A stretch of 64,000 bases of DNA from Thiomicrospira aerophila AL3 (GTDB lineage Bacteria > Pseudomonadota > Gammaproteobacteria > Thiomicrospirales > Thiomicrospiraceae): NCBI RefSeq assembly GCF_000227665.2, contig NZ_CP007030.1, forward strand, positions 1,736,001 to 1,800,000, given 5' to 3'. Under the pieces are notes generated by a model. The model was not told the DNA's origin, made no database searches, and saw only the letters and a program-made list of their open reading frames with translations. Each line of letters starts with the position of its first letter. Within the stretch, counting starts at the first letter, position 1. This document shows, piece after piece, positions 34,590 through 45,385 of this stretch. Position numbers and translations under genes: made by a program.

Positions 34590-36167
34590 TTAAGGGTTAA
34601 GACTCAGTTGTTCCCATTCAAACTGGGCGATGTTCTTTTGTTCGGCGTTAAAGTGGATACCGATTAGATAAATGGGTTTTTTCACGGCAAGGTATTTGTC
34701 GACATAGCGTTTGTCTTTGATTTGTTGCAACGCGTTGGTGCTGGATTGGCTGCTGGGTTTATCTGGGTGATCGACTTTAAACTCCATGATGTAAATCGCG
34801 TGATCCATGATGACGGTGAGATCAATTCGGCCTTGATTAGTGACGTCTTCGCCGATGATGTTGAGGCCTAAACTTTGCAAATAGACATAGATGACGCTGG
34901 CGTAAAAGCCTTCATAGTTTTGAATGGCGTTGTGGGTGTAGTTGTTGTAGGGAATGCTGGCGAACATACTGCTAAGCGCTTGTTTGAAACTGTCCATATT
35001 ATTTTCCAGCAGCGCCATGTGGGTATTGACTTGAATATCCGCTTGGTTGCTTGGGCTGTTGTTGAACAGCTTTAAGATATAGTCCGTGAGTGACGCTTTA
35101 ACTTCAAGATTGGGCAGTTTAAGGTAATAGTAGGTTTTTACGCCCAGCGTTTGCACTCGATCAATGGTGAGATACCCGCTTTGATACAGAATCACTTCTA
35201 AATCCAGGTTGTCGATGTCAAAACTGTTGAGCAGTTTTTCATCGACGCGCAAGTTGGTCAGACTGGGCAGGAAATAATGTTGTTTTTTAATCAGTTCAAT
35301 TAAAAAGGTCGGTGTGCCGCTTTCAAACCAGTAGTTTCTGAAGGTATGTTCATTGGCGATAAACTTGAGAATATCAAACGGGTTGTACATCTGACTGCCA
35401 AGGAAGTTATAGCCGTTGTACCATGCTTTGACCTTTTCTCTATCGACCCCTTTCATATAAGGGGCAAAAGTGGTGTCGACGTCGTGTTGGCTATAACCGC
35501 AGATATCGCCGAATTTTCGATTTAGTGAAATATCGGTGATATTGTTTAAGCCACTAAAAATCGAGGTTTTAGTAAACTTGCTGACCCCGGTTAAAAACGC
35601 AAAGCGCAAAAACTCGTCACTGCCTTTGATCACGCTGTAGAAGTTGACCAGGCCGTCGCGGATTTCTTTTGCTACGGCCGTGTCCGTGATATTGTCGAGA
35701 ATCGGTTTGTCGTATTCATCGACCAGCACCACCACTTTTTGGTTGTATTTAGCATGGGCTTTGCGGATGAGTTCGCTGAAGCAACCGGCGACGCTATCCC
35801 GCTCTTCACATTCAATGTCGAGGTAGTGCTGGTTTTCTCTAAGTGTACGTAAAATGCTTTCATCCAAATGTGCACGGTTCTCAATCTTGCCTGAAGCAAA
35901 ACTAATCCGAATCACCGGATAACGAACAGCCCAATCCCATTTATTCTCAATCGCCAGGCCTGCAAAAAAGTGTTTATTGCCTTCAAAAATATTGCGCAGG
36001 GTATCGAGAAACAAGGATTTGCCAAAACGACGTGGACGGCTTAAAAACACATACTTGTAGCTTTGCAATAATTCATAAGCCAATGCCGTTTTATCAATGT
36101 AAACGTAACCGTCTTCACGAATTTCGCTAAAGGTTTGAATGCCAATGGGGAGTTTTTTCAGTGTCAT
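34590..36167 (-). CDS. AAA-ATPase-like / PD-(D/E)XK nuclease-like protein
   Basis: 525 residues of the DUF1703 type. LPIGIQTFSEIREDGYVYID and KYVFLSRPRRFGKSLFLDTL hold the degenerate Walker A (RPRRFGKS) and VVVLVDEYDKPI the Walker B of the AAA-ATPase_like domain; the C-terminus (GRIDLTVIMDHAIYIMEFKVD) has the D-x-n-E-F-K pattern of PDDEXK_9 nucleases. These genes spread horizontally and are thought to be linked to mobile or defensive functions, but none is proven. Next to two toxin-antitoxin relics (36256, 36332). Palindrome at 35955. Confidence 0.8.
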   Translation of the reverse strand: MTLKKLPIGIQTFSEIREDGYVYIDKTALAYELLQSYKYVFLSRPRRFGKSLFLDTLRNIFEGNKHFFAGLAIENKWDWAVRYPVIRISFASGKIENRAHLDESILRTLRENQHYLDIECEERDSVAGCFSELIRKAHAKYNQKVVVLVDEYDKPILDNITDTAVAKEIRDGLVNFYSVIKGSDEFLRFAFLTGVSKFTKTSIFSGLNNITDISLNRKFGDICGYSQHDVDTTFAPYMKGVDREKVKAWYNGYNFLGSQMYNPFDILKFIANEHTFRNYWFESGTPTFLIELIKKQHYFLPSLTNLRVDEKLLNSFDIDNLDLEVILYQSGYLTIDRVQTLGVKTYYYLKLPNLEVKASLTDYILKLFNNSPSNQADIQVNTHMALLENNMDSFKQALSSMFASIPYNNYTHNAIQNYEGFYASVIYVYLQSLGLNIIGEDVTNQGRIDLTVIMDHAIYIMEFKVDHPDKPSSQSSTNALQQIKDKRYVDKYLAVKKPIYLIGIHFNAEQKNIAQFEWEQLSLNP

Positions 36168-36255
36168 GTTCGTTCTTAGATTAAAGCTATAGATTCAGTA
36201 TAGCAAAATCAATACACTTGCTAATTCAAAAAATCGAAGCGATAAGAACATAACC

Positions 36256-36303
36256 AACTTAACACGCATTTTGGCTGAAGTAAGAGTGAAAGTTAAGGCA
36301 TAC
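36256..36303 (+). pseudogene. Remnant of a Phd-type antitoxin gene
   Basis: The 48 bases align with 36577-36624 of the intact antitoxin gene: ACTTA, then GCATTTTGGCTGAAGT identical in both, then a decayed tail ending in an AGG-ATAC match. Together with the HTH remnant directly behind, this points to a second, broken copy of the module. Confidence 0.5.
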
Positions 36304-36331
36304 AGTGTCTAGCTTGGCAGACAATGCATAG

Positions 36332-36493
36332 GTTGAGTTTAAACCTTATTTAAATTCACGAGGTACGCTGGCTAAAATAGAATCGAAAGTGCGCCGCATA
36401 ACAGATATTGAAGTCGCACTTCTCGCACAAGCATTGAATCGACCTATCGAATGTCTGTTTGATCAGGCCTGCTCAACAACACGGCCATCTTGA
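36332..36493 (+). pseudogene. Truncated XRE-family HTH regulator
   Basis: A stop-free frame of 53 codons ending in TGA at 36491, with no start codon and a stop immediately upstream. It reads RGTLAKIESKVRRITDIEVAL and LAQALNRPIECLFD, the second half of an XRE/HigA-type helix-turn-helix domain; the first half of the gene is gone. The palindrome at 36464 lies in it (one of the three copies lacking an S flank). Confidence 0.7.
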
Positions 36494-36548
36494 CAAGTTG
36501 TCAACAAAAGTTATGGTAAACCAATATGATTTACTAAGGACAAGAAAA

Positions 36549-36794
36549 ATGCACTCATTACACGTCGCTGAATTTAAAGCTAACTTATCGAGCATTTTGG
36601 CTGAAGTTAAAACAAAAGGTGAGGAATACATTGTTGAGTTTGGCCGCAATCATGAAAAAGTAGCGGTGCTGATTCCCTATGAAAAATACCAACAGCAGTT
36701 TCAACAAGGCATAAAACTCGGCTTATTTGCAGACACAGCCTCTGTTGAATTTAAACCCGACTTTAAAATGACCGATAAACAAGATCAGCTATAA
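36549..36794 (+). CDS. Phd/YefM-family antitoxin, orphan
   Basis: 81 residues. MHSLHVAEFKANLSSILAEV is the Phd/YefM N-terminal DNA-binding pattern, and EEYIVEFGRNHEKVAVLIPYEKY the strand plus linker typical of the family. AAGGA at 36536-36540 sits 8 nt before the ATG at 36549, so I reject the upstream start. No toxin gene follows; the next gene, holA, is on the other strand 34 bp away. It is preceded by a decayed copy of itself and a broken HTH gene. Confidence 0.8.
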   Translation: MHSLHVAEFKANLSSILAEVKTKGEEYIVEFGRNHEKVAVLIPYEKYQQQFQQGIKLGLFADTASVEFKPDFKMTDKQDQL

Positions 36795-36827
36795 GCAGGC
36801 CTACTGATTAACACCGAAAATTCAAAA

Positions 36828-37844
36828 TTAGCGCGCTATTTTCATCGCTAAATCGGACAGACCCAACCAGGGATCGCCCAGTTGCAGCCCTTTGACTTGG
36901 CGATCTATTTGATAGGCATCTAACAACAGTCGATGCCAAACTTTGAGAGGATGCCGCGACAAGGCTTGACGATATTCGGCTTGCTTACTGGCCCAAATCC
37001 GCTGTTCTTTCATCGCTAAATGAACATTGCTTGCCTGTGCCAGTTCAATCAGCGTGCGTAACTCTTTAGTAAACAACCACAACACGATAGGCGCTTCCGT
37101 GCCCTCTTGTTGCAAACGGTGCAACACATGTAACGCCTGTTTTGCCTCACCCTTTAATAGCAGACTGCTTAAAGCAAATAACTGGTAATGCGCCTGATCA
37201 ACCACCTGCTCGGCAATATCGGCATCGGTAAGCTGCTTAACACGTCCCTCTCCGGCACTCGCTGGATAACGCAAACTCAACTTAATCAATTCTTGTTCGG
37301 CAGCGAGCATGTTGCCTTCTACCCGTTCAGCCAACAAGGCGGCCGCATCGGGAGTTAATTGCAACTGATGAGAAATCGCTTCCTGCTGACACCAACGCAC
37401 CAATTCCTGCTGCGCCAAGGGCTTGGCTTGCACCACCAGGCCTGCTGATTCAATGGCTTGTGCCCATTTGGCCTTAACTTGACGACTTTCTAAACGCTCA
37501 CAATAGATGACCAACACGCAATCCTGCGGCGGTTGCTTACACCAGTTCAACACAAACTGGCTGCCTGGCGTGCCCGGATTGCCACTTGGCATGGCTAGCT
37601 CTATTAAGCGTTGATCGGCAAATAACGACCCTGTTTGGGTTTCCATCGCCAAGCCTTGCCAATCAAATTGCGCATCGACATCATAACGGTCGCGTTGCAA
37701 AAAACCTTGGGCTTTAAAATACTGGCGCAACGCATCGGTGACGCGCCGCACATACAACGGCTCCTCGCCATACACCAGCATAATCGACGGATAGCGCCAA
37801 TGGCCTTGATGAAGCTGGTTAAGAAAGGCCGGCGCCAATAGCAT
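36828..37844 (-). CDS. holA: HolA, DNA polymerase III delta subunit
   Basis: 338 residues. Sliding-clamp loader subunit that opens the beta ring. MLVYGEEPLYVRRVTDALRQYF and LLAERVEGNMLAAEQELIKL are the recognised delta blocks; the rest is weakly conserved, as usual. Starts 1 bp before the lptE stop codon ends. Order leuS-lptE-holA is that of E. coli. Palindrome at 37437. Confidence 0.94.
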   Translation of the reverse strand: MLLAPAFLNQLHQGHWRYPSIMLVYGEEPLYVRRVTDALRQYFKAQGFLQRDRYDVDAQFDWQGLAMETQTGSLFADQRLIELAMPSGNPGTPGSQFVLNWCKQPPQDCVLVIYCERLESRQVKAKWAQAIESAGLVVQAKPLAQQELVRWCQQEAISHQLQLTPDAAALLAERVEGNMLAAEQELIKLSLRYPASAGEGRVKQLTDADIAEQVVDQAHYQLFALSSLLLKGEAKQALHVLHRLQQEGTEAPIVLWLFTKELRTLIELAQASNVHLAMKEQRIWASKQAEYRQALSRHPLKVWHRLLLDAYQIDRQVKGLQLGDPWLGLSDLAMKIAR

Positions 37845-38368
37845 TAGCGCGCCGGCTCTGCAGGGAGTTGACGGCTGACGCGATCTAAAATGTTACGCGC
37901 CAACTCTTGCCACATGGGCTCTTGCAAATCACGCCGTTCACGCTCCGCCGCTAAACTGGCGGCAGGATCCACTTGCACATCGCGCATCACCATCACTTGG
38001 GTGTCTAGTAACAATTGTTCATTGGCGACATCATGCAGGCGAATTGCTTGCGTCATGCGGATCAGCTCACCAATCACTTCACCCGCTTGGTTGCGCGCGC
38101 TAGTCGTGGTTCGTGTTTCATAACGGCCTAATTCCAAGTGATAAGGGGCTTGCGCCAAACTGCTTACTCGCTCAACCCCAGCGGCATCAAGCTGTTGATT
38201 GAGCGCCGCTAACAAACCCGCTGGACTAGCGCCCGTAATATAAATAGCTGACATAGTAAGCTGGCCGCTAAAGCCACCGGTGCCGCGCAATCGAAAACCG
38301 CAACCGGACAAGGCTGCAACCGAACCGGTGACCAGGCCTGCTAACAATCCACGGCGCGTAAGTGTCAT
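37844..38368 (-). CDS. lptE: LptE, LPS-assembly lipoprotein
   Basis: 174 residues. Signal peptide with lipobox LSGC, lipidated Cys at residue 23, then GFRLRGTGGF. LptE plugs and folds the LptD barrel that inserts LPS in the outer membrane. The signal sequence begins TLTRRGLLAGL, with a twin-arginine pattern, but a single Tat-like motif is common in lipoproteins of this group and does not prove Tat export. Two bp behind leuS, overlapping holA by 1 bp. Palindrome at 38333. Confidence 0.9.
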   Translation of the reverse strand: MTLTRRGLLAGLVTGSVAALSGCGFRLRGTGGFSGQLTMSAIYITGASPAGLLAALNQQLDAAGVERVSSLAQAPYHLELGRYETRTTTSARNQAGEVIGELIRMTQAIRLHDVANEQLLLDTQVMVMRDVQVDPAASLAAERERRDLQEPMWQELARNILDRVSRQLPAEPAR

Positions 38369-38370
38369 GG

Positions 38371-40902
<2,532 letters not shown>

Positions 40903-40938
40903 TTATAACAAAACAATCTCAACCCTAAGGAGACAGTG

Positions 40939-41319
40939 ATGTCACTATCAGATAAATTACAAGCGGCCTATAACCGATTAACCGACCAGCTTTTAATCAA
41001 TATGAAATCGGCAGAAGACACAAGCTTGCATTGGCTAGGCGAACAGCTGGACCATCTGCAGCAAAATGCTAAAGAATTGGGTTCTGAATTAGCGGTGCTC
41101 ACCGAGCATGAACTGCATGAAGTGCAAGACATCCTGCAACGCGATATCGAACAAGCCGCTGAATATTTGGAAGACAGTGGCCAAGGGCTCGAGGCGTTTG
41201 TTGAAAATGATTGGCCATTAATTGAAGGCATCCTGTCGGAAAAAGCGCTGTCACTGGCCGACCCCAGCCAAATTCAACACCTCAAACTACGCTTGCAAGC
41301 CGCCATGAATAAAGACTAA
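40939..41319 (+). CDS. YbeL-like protein without zinc ribbon
   Basis: 126 residues from the ATG at 40939, 7 nt behind AAGGAG. Helical and acidic: ELGSELAVLTEHELHEVQDI, RDIEQAAEYLEDSGQGLEAF and WPLIEGILSEKAL match the N-terminal helical part of DUF1451 (YbeL), whose E. coli gene also lies beside leuS. YbeL proteins end in a CxxC zinc ribbon; here there is no cysteine at all, so the ribbon is missing. Divergent from leuS. Function of the family is unknown. Confidence 0.65.
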   Translation: MSLSDKLQAAYNRLTDQLLINMKSAEDTSLHWLGEQLDHLQQNAKELGSELAVLTEHELHEVQDILQRDIEQAAEYLEDSGQGLEAFVENDWPLIEGILSEKALSLADPSQIQHLKLRLQAAMNKD

Positions 41320-41426
41320 CGAAGGCTCATTTAAGCAAAATCTGATACCCCGACTGCACCGTAAAATTTTTGCTATGCTTAAGTTAGATTCTGTTACTGG
41401 GCTTCCATGACCTAAGGGGTATCAAA

Positions 41427-41933
41427 ATGAATACTTTTTTCAGATCATTTATTTTATGTGTGGTTTTATCACCAGGCCTGGTGATGGCAAATTCTAGCAT
41501 CACAAAGCCTTCAGATAGCCGCGCCCTTGCCGGGCTTGAACAGGGCAAAATCCTCTGGGATATCACCCTCGCGCAGCCCGATGCCTTGATCGCACGTTTA
41601 AATGTGCTGGAAGAAACCTACCATGACATGGTGCGTCAAAACCTCACGCCAAATATGATGTTCACCTTCCGTGGTGGCGCAGTACAGCACCTTGCCCAGG
41701 ATTTAAGCCAGCGGGATTTAGACCAAGCAGCCGCCAGCCTAGCGGTGCAACAAAAATTATCTGAACTGCTTGCTTTACCCGGCATCCACATGGAAGCCTG
41801 TCAAATTGCCACTCGGCGTTTTAATTTAACGCGCCAAGAAGATTTGATGCAGGGTGTTACTTTAGTCGGCAACACCTTTTTGTCGATTATGGGATATGAA
41901 AACCAGGGATACACCACCATCCGCATCGACTAA
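41427..41933 (+). CDS. Secreted DsrE-like protein
   Basis: 168 residues. Signal peptide (NTFFRSFILCVVLSPGLVMA) with a likely cut after VMA. The mature part has MMFTFRGGAVQHLAQDL, then GIHMEACQIATRRFNL and VTLVGNTFLSIMGYENQGYT, the order of strand, cysteine loop and final helix of DsrE/F-like proteins. Members with a signal peptide occur in sulfur oxidisers. A palindrome copy lies in the signal peptide (41473) and another directly behind the stop (41937). Single gene. Confidence 0.6.
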   Translation: MNTFFRSFILCVVLSPGLVMANSSITKPSDSRALAGLEQGKILWDITLAQPDALIARLNVLEETYHDMVRQNLTPNMMFTFRGGAVQHLAQDLSQRDLDQAAASLAVQQKLSELLALPGIHMEACQIATRRFNLTRQEDLMQGVTLVGNTFLSIMGYENQGYTTIRID

Positions 41934-42032
41934 CACCAGGCCTGGTGGTGTTTAAATAACTCCATCATAAACATGGATATGACTTATAGGCACATGTATA
42001 ATTTAAGCTTAATAATTCAAGCATAGAGCTCA

Positions 42033-42284
42033 ATGATGCAAGTAGTTAACTCCTCCGACATCTTACGCAAACCCGCCTTACTCAGCTCGCCCGAGATTCT
42101 GTATATCGAAGACGGACGTAAACACGTGTTAAAAAGCGTGTTATTGCCGATTGATTTATACGAAACAGTTCGAGAGCAAATCGAAGCCGAATTGTATTTG
42201 CGCGAAAACGCCAAGGCGTTGGGAGCCGACGCTTATGCCGAATTTAAAGAGATTGAGGTGGTGGCAGAGGATTTTGCAAAATGA
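42033..42284 (+). CDS. Antitoxin of a MazF-type pair
   Basis: 83 residues, no recognised family beyond its place. The C-terminal half is acidic (LRENAKALGADAYAEFKEIE), as in antitoxins that wrap a basic toxin; the N-terminal half has strand-like ILYIEDGRKHVLKSVLLPIDLY. It overlaps the toxin start by 4 bp (ATGA). ATG codons lie at 42033 and 42036. TATAAT at 41997-42002 may be its promoter element. Confidence 0.7.
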   Translation: MMQVVNSSDILRKPALLSSPEILYIEDGRKHVLKSVLLPIDLYETVREQIEAELYLRENAKALGADAYAEFKEIEVVAEDFAK

Positions 42285-42631
42285 TTCGACGAGGCGAGAT
42301 TTATTTGGTCAATTTCGGCAAGCAATATAACAGCGAATTTGGCAAAGTTCGACCGGCACTCATCATTCAAAACAATCTAGCCAATCGTGTCTTAGACAAG
42401 GTGCATTTTAAGGGTGTCACCGTCATTCCACTGACCACAAACCTCGTCGGAGGTCGATTGCGTGTTCAGATTAAGGCGCGCGATCATCTAAAACAAACTA
42501 GCGAAATTTGTATTAATGAACTCTGCACGCTCGACCTTTCGCGTATTCAGCAAGACTTGGTTTTAACTCAGCTCCAACAGGACGAAATCACCGAGGTTGA
42601 ACAAAAACTGCGGCAGCATTTAGCGCTCTGA
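42281..42631 (+). CDS. MazF/PemK-family toxin
   Basis: 116-residue mRNA interferase fold. MIRRGEIYLVNFGKQYNSEF opens the barrel, KVRPALIIQNN is the RPxLIIQN core, VTVIPLTTNLVGG the next strand, and SEICINELCTLDLSRI the CxxI-ELxTLD-type conserved region. Cleaves mRNA when free of its antitoxin. Stop is followed 20 bp later by a palindrome copy (42651). Confidence 0.88.
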   Translation: MIRRGEIYLVNFGKQYNSEFGKVRPALIIQNNLANRVLDKVHFKGVTVIPLTTNLVGGRLRVQIKARDHLKQTSEICINELCTLDLSRIQQDLVLTQLQQDEITEVEQKLRQHLAL

Positions 42632-42695
42632 ACTCAGATAAATAAACCACCAGGCCTGGCGGGGTGCAAATGGGTTTTGGCGGGAATTAGGGTCA

Positions 42696-42992
42696 TTAAC
42701 TTTTAGAATAAACCGCTTTGCGGTGACGAATTTTGACGACATTAATCACAACACGCTGCTCAATGATTTCATAAATGACGCGATAGTTACCCACACTAAA
42801 ACGATAATAAGGCGATAAGTCACCGACGAGCTTTTTGCCGATAAAAGGATTCACCACTAACTTGGTTTTAATCGCCTCTAGAATTTTACGCTGCCAGGCC
42901 TGGTCAATTTTTTTTAGGTCTTTAATCACCTTGTCATCAAAAACCAATTGATAGCTTTGTTCAGTGCCCAAGCGCTTTTTCCAATTCTTCAA
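42696..42992 (-). CDS. RelE-family toxin
   Basis: 98 residues. YQLVFDDKVIKDLKKIDQAW, NPFIGKKLVGDLSPYYRFSVGNYRVIYEI and VVINVVKIRHRKAVY form the RelE/ParE fold; the final R-H-R-K-x-x-Y is the usual end. The ATG at 42992 gives a 32-bp overlap with the antitoxin. A TTG at 42971 would give a shorter overlap and a more usual start (MGTEQSYQ). Ribosome-dependent mRNA cleavage is expected. Confidence 0.85.
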   Translation of the reverse strand: MKNWKKRLGTEQSYQLVFDDKVIKDLKKIDQAWQRKILEAIKTKLVVNPFIGKKLVGDLSPYYRFSVGNYRVIYEIIEQRVVINVVKIRHRKAVYSKS

Positions 42993-43170
42993 TGCTTATC
43001 AGGTTGCGATCTTGCGAATTGCTACGAGTCTGTGCCTCCAACCAATCCTGCATATCTTCTTTATAATTTTCTAATGCATTTTTCACAAAAAAACTTTTAG
43101 GACGCTGGGTTTGCTCAGCCAAAGTATTAAGAAAGTTTTCCATTTCAGCATCTAATCTGACAGTTAACAT
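42961..43170 (-). CDS. RelB/DinJ-type antitoxin (ribbon-helix-helix)
   Basis: 69 residues from the ATG at 43170, which is 6 nt behind a perfect AGGAGG; a longer reading to 43254 adds 28 unlikely residues. MLTVRLDAEMENFLNTLAEQ and RPKSFFVKNALENYKEDM form the ribbon-helix-helix domain, followed by an acidic tail that would bind the toxin. It overlaps the toxin gene. Two inverted repeats just upstream (43187-43209) are likely operator sites. Confidence 0.85.
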   Translation of the reverse strand: MLTVRLDAEMENFLNTLAEQTQRPKSFFVKNALENYKEDMQDWLEAQTRSNSQDRNLISIEELEKALGH

Positions 43171-43186
43171 AACATGCCTCCTATGC

Positions 43187-43209
43187 AATACATGTATTAC
43201 ACATAATAC
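43187..43209. promoter_or_regulatory. Candidate RelB operator
   Basis: AATACATGTATT (43187-43198), a perfect 12-bp palindrome, overlapping GTATTA-CACA-TAATAC (43194-43209), a second inverted repeat. They lie upstream of the antitoxin start, as RHH-protein sites do. Confidence 0.5.
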
Positions 43210-43283
43210 ACTAAGCCCTACATCTGTCAATCCACCAGGCCTGGTGATGAGCAAATGGGTTTGGGCGGGAATGAGGCCTGGGC

Positions 43284-45272
43284 TTAATCTTTAGCTAATT
43301 GGTCGCGGAACACCTGCTCAAACATCGGCACCAAATATTTATTGCCGTATTCGCTGAGGTGGTCATCGTCATAATACAACGGGCGACCATTGCGTGAGCC
43401 GTAACAATATTTGTCATCACACAAATAGGGCAAAGGATCGAGGATTTTGACGCCGCATTGCTCGGCGGCTTGGTCTTGCGCCTCCCATACCAAACCATGT
43501 CTTTCAAAATATTCTTCTCTTGTAATTTTCAGATCACTGATTTGGCTATTTCTTTTAAAAATCATTTCCCTACTCATGTAGTTTGGGACATGTTGGTTCA
43601 TAACGGGTATTGGTCTAACAACGAAAACCTGTCTATCTTTTTGAAGCATACAAGCAGTTTCAGTTATCCCAGTTAAAAGCTGTTGTCTTAAAACCGGGTG
43701 ACTACGACTGTCGTACTTAATATCAAAAAAATGATTTGGTTTTGTATCCCTTTCAGGATTGAGATTATCTCCGATTAATGCGCCGTCATAACGGTTCACC
43801 AGAACAACTGGTATTTTTGAATCTAATTCGTTTACCAAGTTAAAAATATGATTGTTTCTTTCTACACAAACATCATTGTTTACCAACTTAAAACCAATTA
43901 TCGTTCTACACCCCCCTTTCCCAAATAATAAAACACCACCACTTAATTCTTCAGCAACAGCTCCTAAAGAAGTAAATGTAGCTGAAGCATGGCTGTCTCC
44001 AATCATTACAGCAAGAGTTTCGTTATTGCCATAGCTACAAAAGTGAGGCAACTTATCATTACTTGAATAGTCTGATTTGCATAATTTTTCATAAGACATC
44101 GTGTTTTGACTTTCTGCGGCCACCGCCTGAATATTTGCAGGCAAACGGTTTTCAAAGGTAAATAGCTGAACACTGACCGCCGCTAAGCCAATCACCAGGC
44201 CTGCAAGGGCGATGGCAAAAACCTCTTTACGCAGGCCAGATGCACCAAGATAGGAACGAGTGGGTACTTCGACAAGATGATAAGACAAGTGCGCTAAAAT
44301 CAAACTTAACGCAATCGCACCGCTGACCCAAAGCCAATCATTTTGCAGTCCGGCAAAATACAGCGCCACCACCAGCGGCCAATGCCATAAATACAATGAA
44401 TAAGAACGATCACCCAACCATTGCGCAATGGGATTCACCGTCAGTTTGGCTTGGCTTTGATTGGCGAGAATAATCAATACCGTGCCGAGCACCGGCAATA
44501 GCGCCCAACCGCTAGGCCAAGCGTAGGAGCTGTCCAATAGCGCAAACGCCAAAACCCATAAAGCAAAGCCACTCCAAAATAACGGCTTGGCAACACGTTG
44601 CAACCCGAGCACTTCACGGCCAATTAAAAACGCCAACCCACCGGCGGCGAGCTCCCAACCACGAGTCGGGAGTAAATAAAACGCGGCAGCAGGTTTCCAA
44701 CTACTCGCGACGATGCTCAACGCCAACGAGGCAATAAACACCAGCCCTAATCCCCAAAATAGGGTTTTAAGTTGTGGTTTGATTTTCCACAGAATGATTA
44801 AAAAGATCGGAAACAGCAGATAAAACTGCGCTTCAACCGCTAAAGACCAGGTATGCAATAACCATTTTTCATGCGCGGCGGCATCAAAATAACCGGTTGA
44901 ACGCCAAAAATGAATGTTTGATAAAAACGACAGTGAATAGGCCGACTGTGACCCCAGGGCTTGATAGTCCGGTGTTGGCAGAAAAAACCAGCCCAGCGCC
45001 AAAAGCACCGCAATCACCACCATCAACGCGGGCAAAATGCGCCTTGCGCGCGCCATATAAAACTTCCAAATCGAGAAGTTATCGCGCTCCAAGCCTTTGA
45101 CAATAATCGCGGTCATTAAAAAACCGGAAATGACAAAGAAAATATCCACGCCAAAAAAGCCGGCACCCAGGCCTGGTAATTGGAAATGGAACAATAACAC
45201 GGCGATCACCGCCCAAGCGCGTAAGCCATTAATGTCTTCGCGGTAGGCAACGGGGGAAGGTAGGTGCTTCAT
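43284..45272 (-). CDS. OafA-type acyltransferase with SGNH domain
   Basis: 662 residues. The N-terminal 350 residues carry about ten spans of the acyltransferase-3 fold: INGLRAWAVIAVLLFHFQLPG, GVDIFFVISGFLM, WFFLPTPDYQALG, HTWSLAVEAQFYLL (with its conserved His and Arg/Glu). The C-terminal part, outside the membrane, is an SGNH hydrolase: AVMIGDSHASATF and, near the end, YDDDHLSEYGNKYLV supply its Ser, Asp and His. O-acetylates O-antigen or other surface glycan. Bases 43500-44100, covering the middle of the SGNH part, are visibly more AT-rich than the rest. Confidence 0.9.
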   Translation of the reverse strand: MKHLPSPVAYREDINGLRAWAVIAVLLFHFQLPGLGAGFFGVDIFFVISGFLMTAIIVKGLERDNFSIWKFYMARARRILPALMVVIAVLLALGWFFLPTPDYQALGSQSAYSLSFLSNIHFWRSTGYFDAAAHEKWLLHTWSLAVEAQFYLLFPIFLIILWKIKPQLKTLFWGLGLVFIASLALSIVASSWKPAAAFYLLPTRGWELAAGGLAFLIGREVLGLQRVAKPLFWSGFALWVLAFALLDSSYAWPSGWALLPVLGTVLIILANQSQAKLTVNPIAQWLGDRSYSLYLWHWPLVVALYFAGLQNDWLWVSGAIALSLILAHLSYHLVEVPTRSYLGASGLRKEVFAIALAGLVIGLAAVSVQLFTFENRLPANIQAVAAESQNTMSYEKLCKSDYSSNDKLPHFCSYGNNETLAVMIGDSHASATFTSLGAVAEELSGGVLLFGKGGCRTIIGFKLVNNDVCVERNNHIFNLVNELDSKIPVVLVNRYDGALIGDNLNPERDTKPNHFFDIKYDSRSHPVLRQQLLTGITETACMLQKDRQVFVVRPIPVMNQHVPNYMSREMIFKRNSQISDLKITREEYFERHGLVWEAQDQAAEQCGVKILDPLPYLCDDKYCYGSRNGRPLYYDDDHLSEYGNKYLVPMFEQVFRDQLAKD

Positions 45273-45385
45273 ACTACTTAGGTCTTAGAAATAAAACCCG
45301 AAGTTTAACAAAAATTAACTATCTTGTTTAATTAAGTAAACCACTAGTTAATTCACTATGGCGATTTCATTTAACTTTTTGTTAC

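Noticed and set aside
36332-36493. Intact HTH regulator gene
   Set aside because: No start codon, a stop directly upstream, and only the second half of the HTH domain.
37844-38368. Tat-exported LptE
   Set aside because: The RR pair lies in a normal lipoprotein signal; this alone does not support Tat export.
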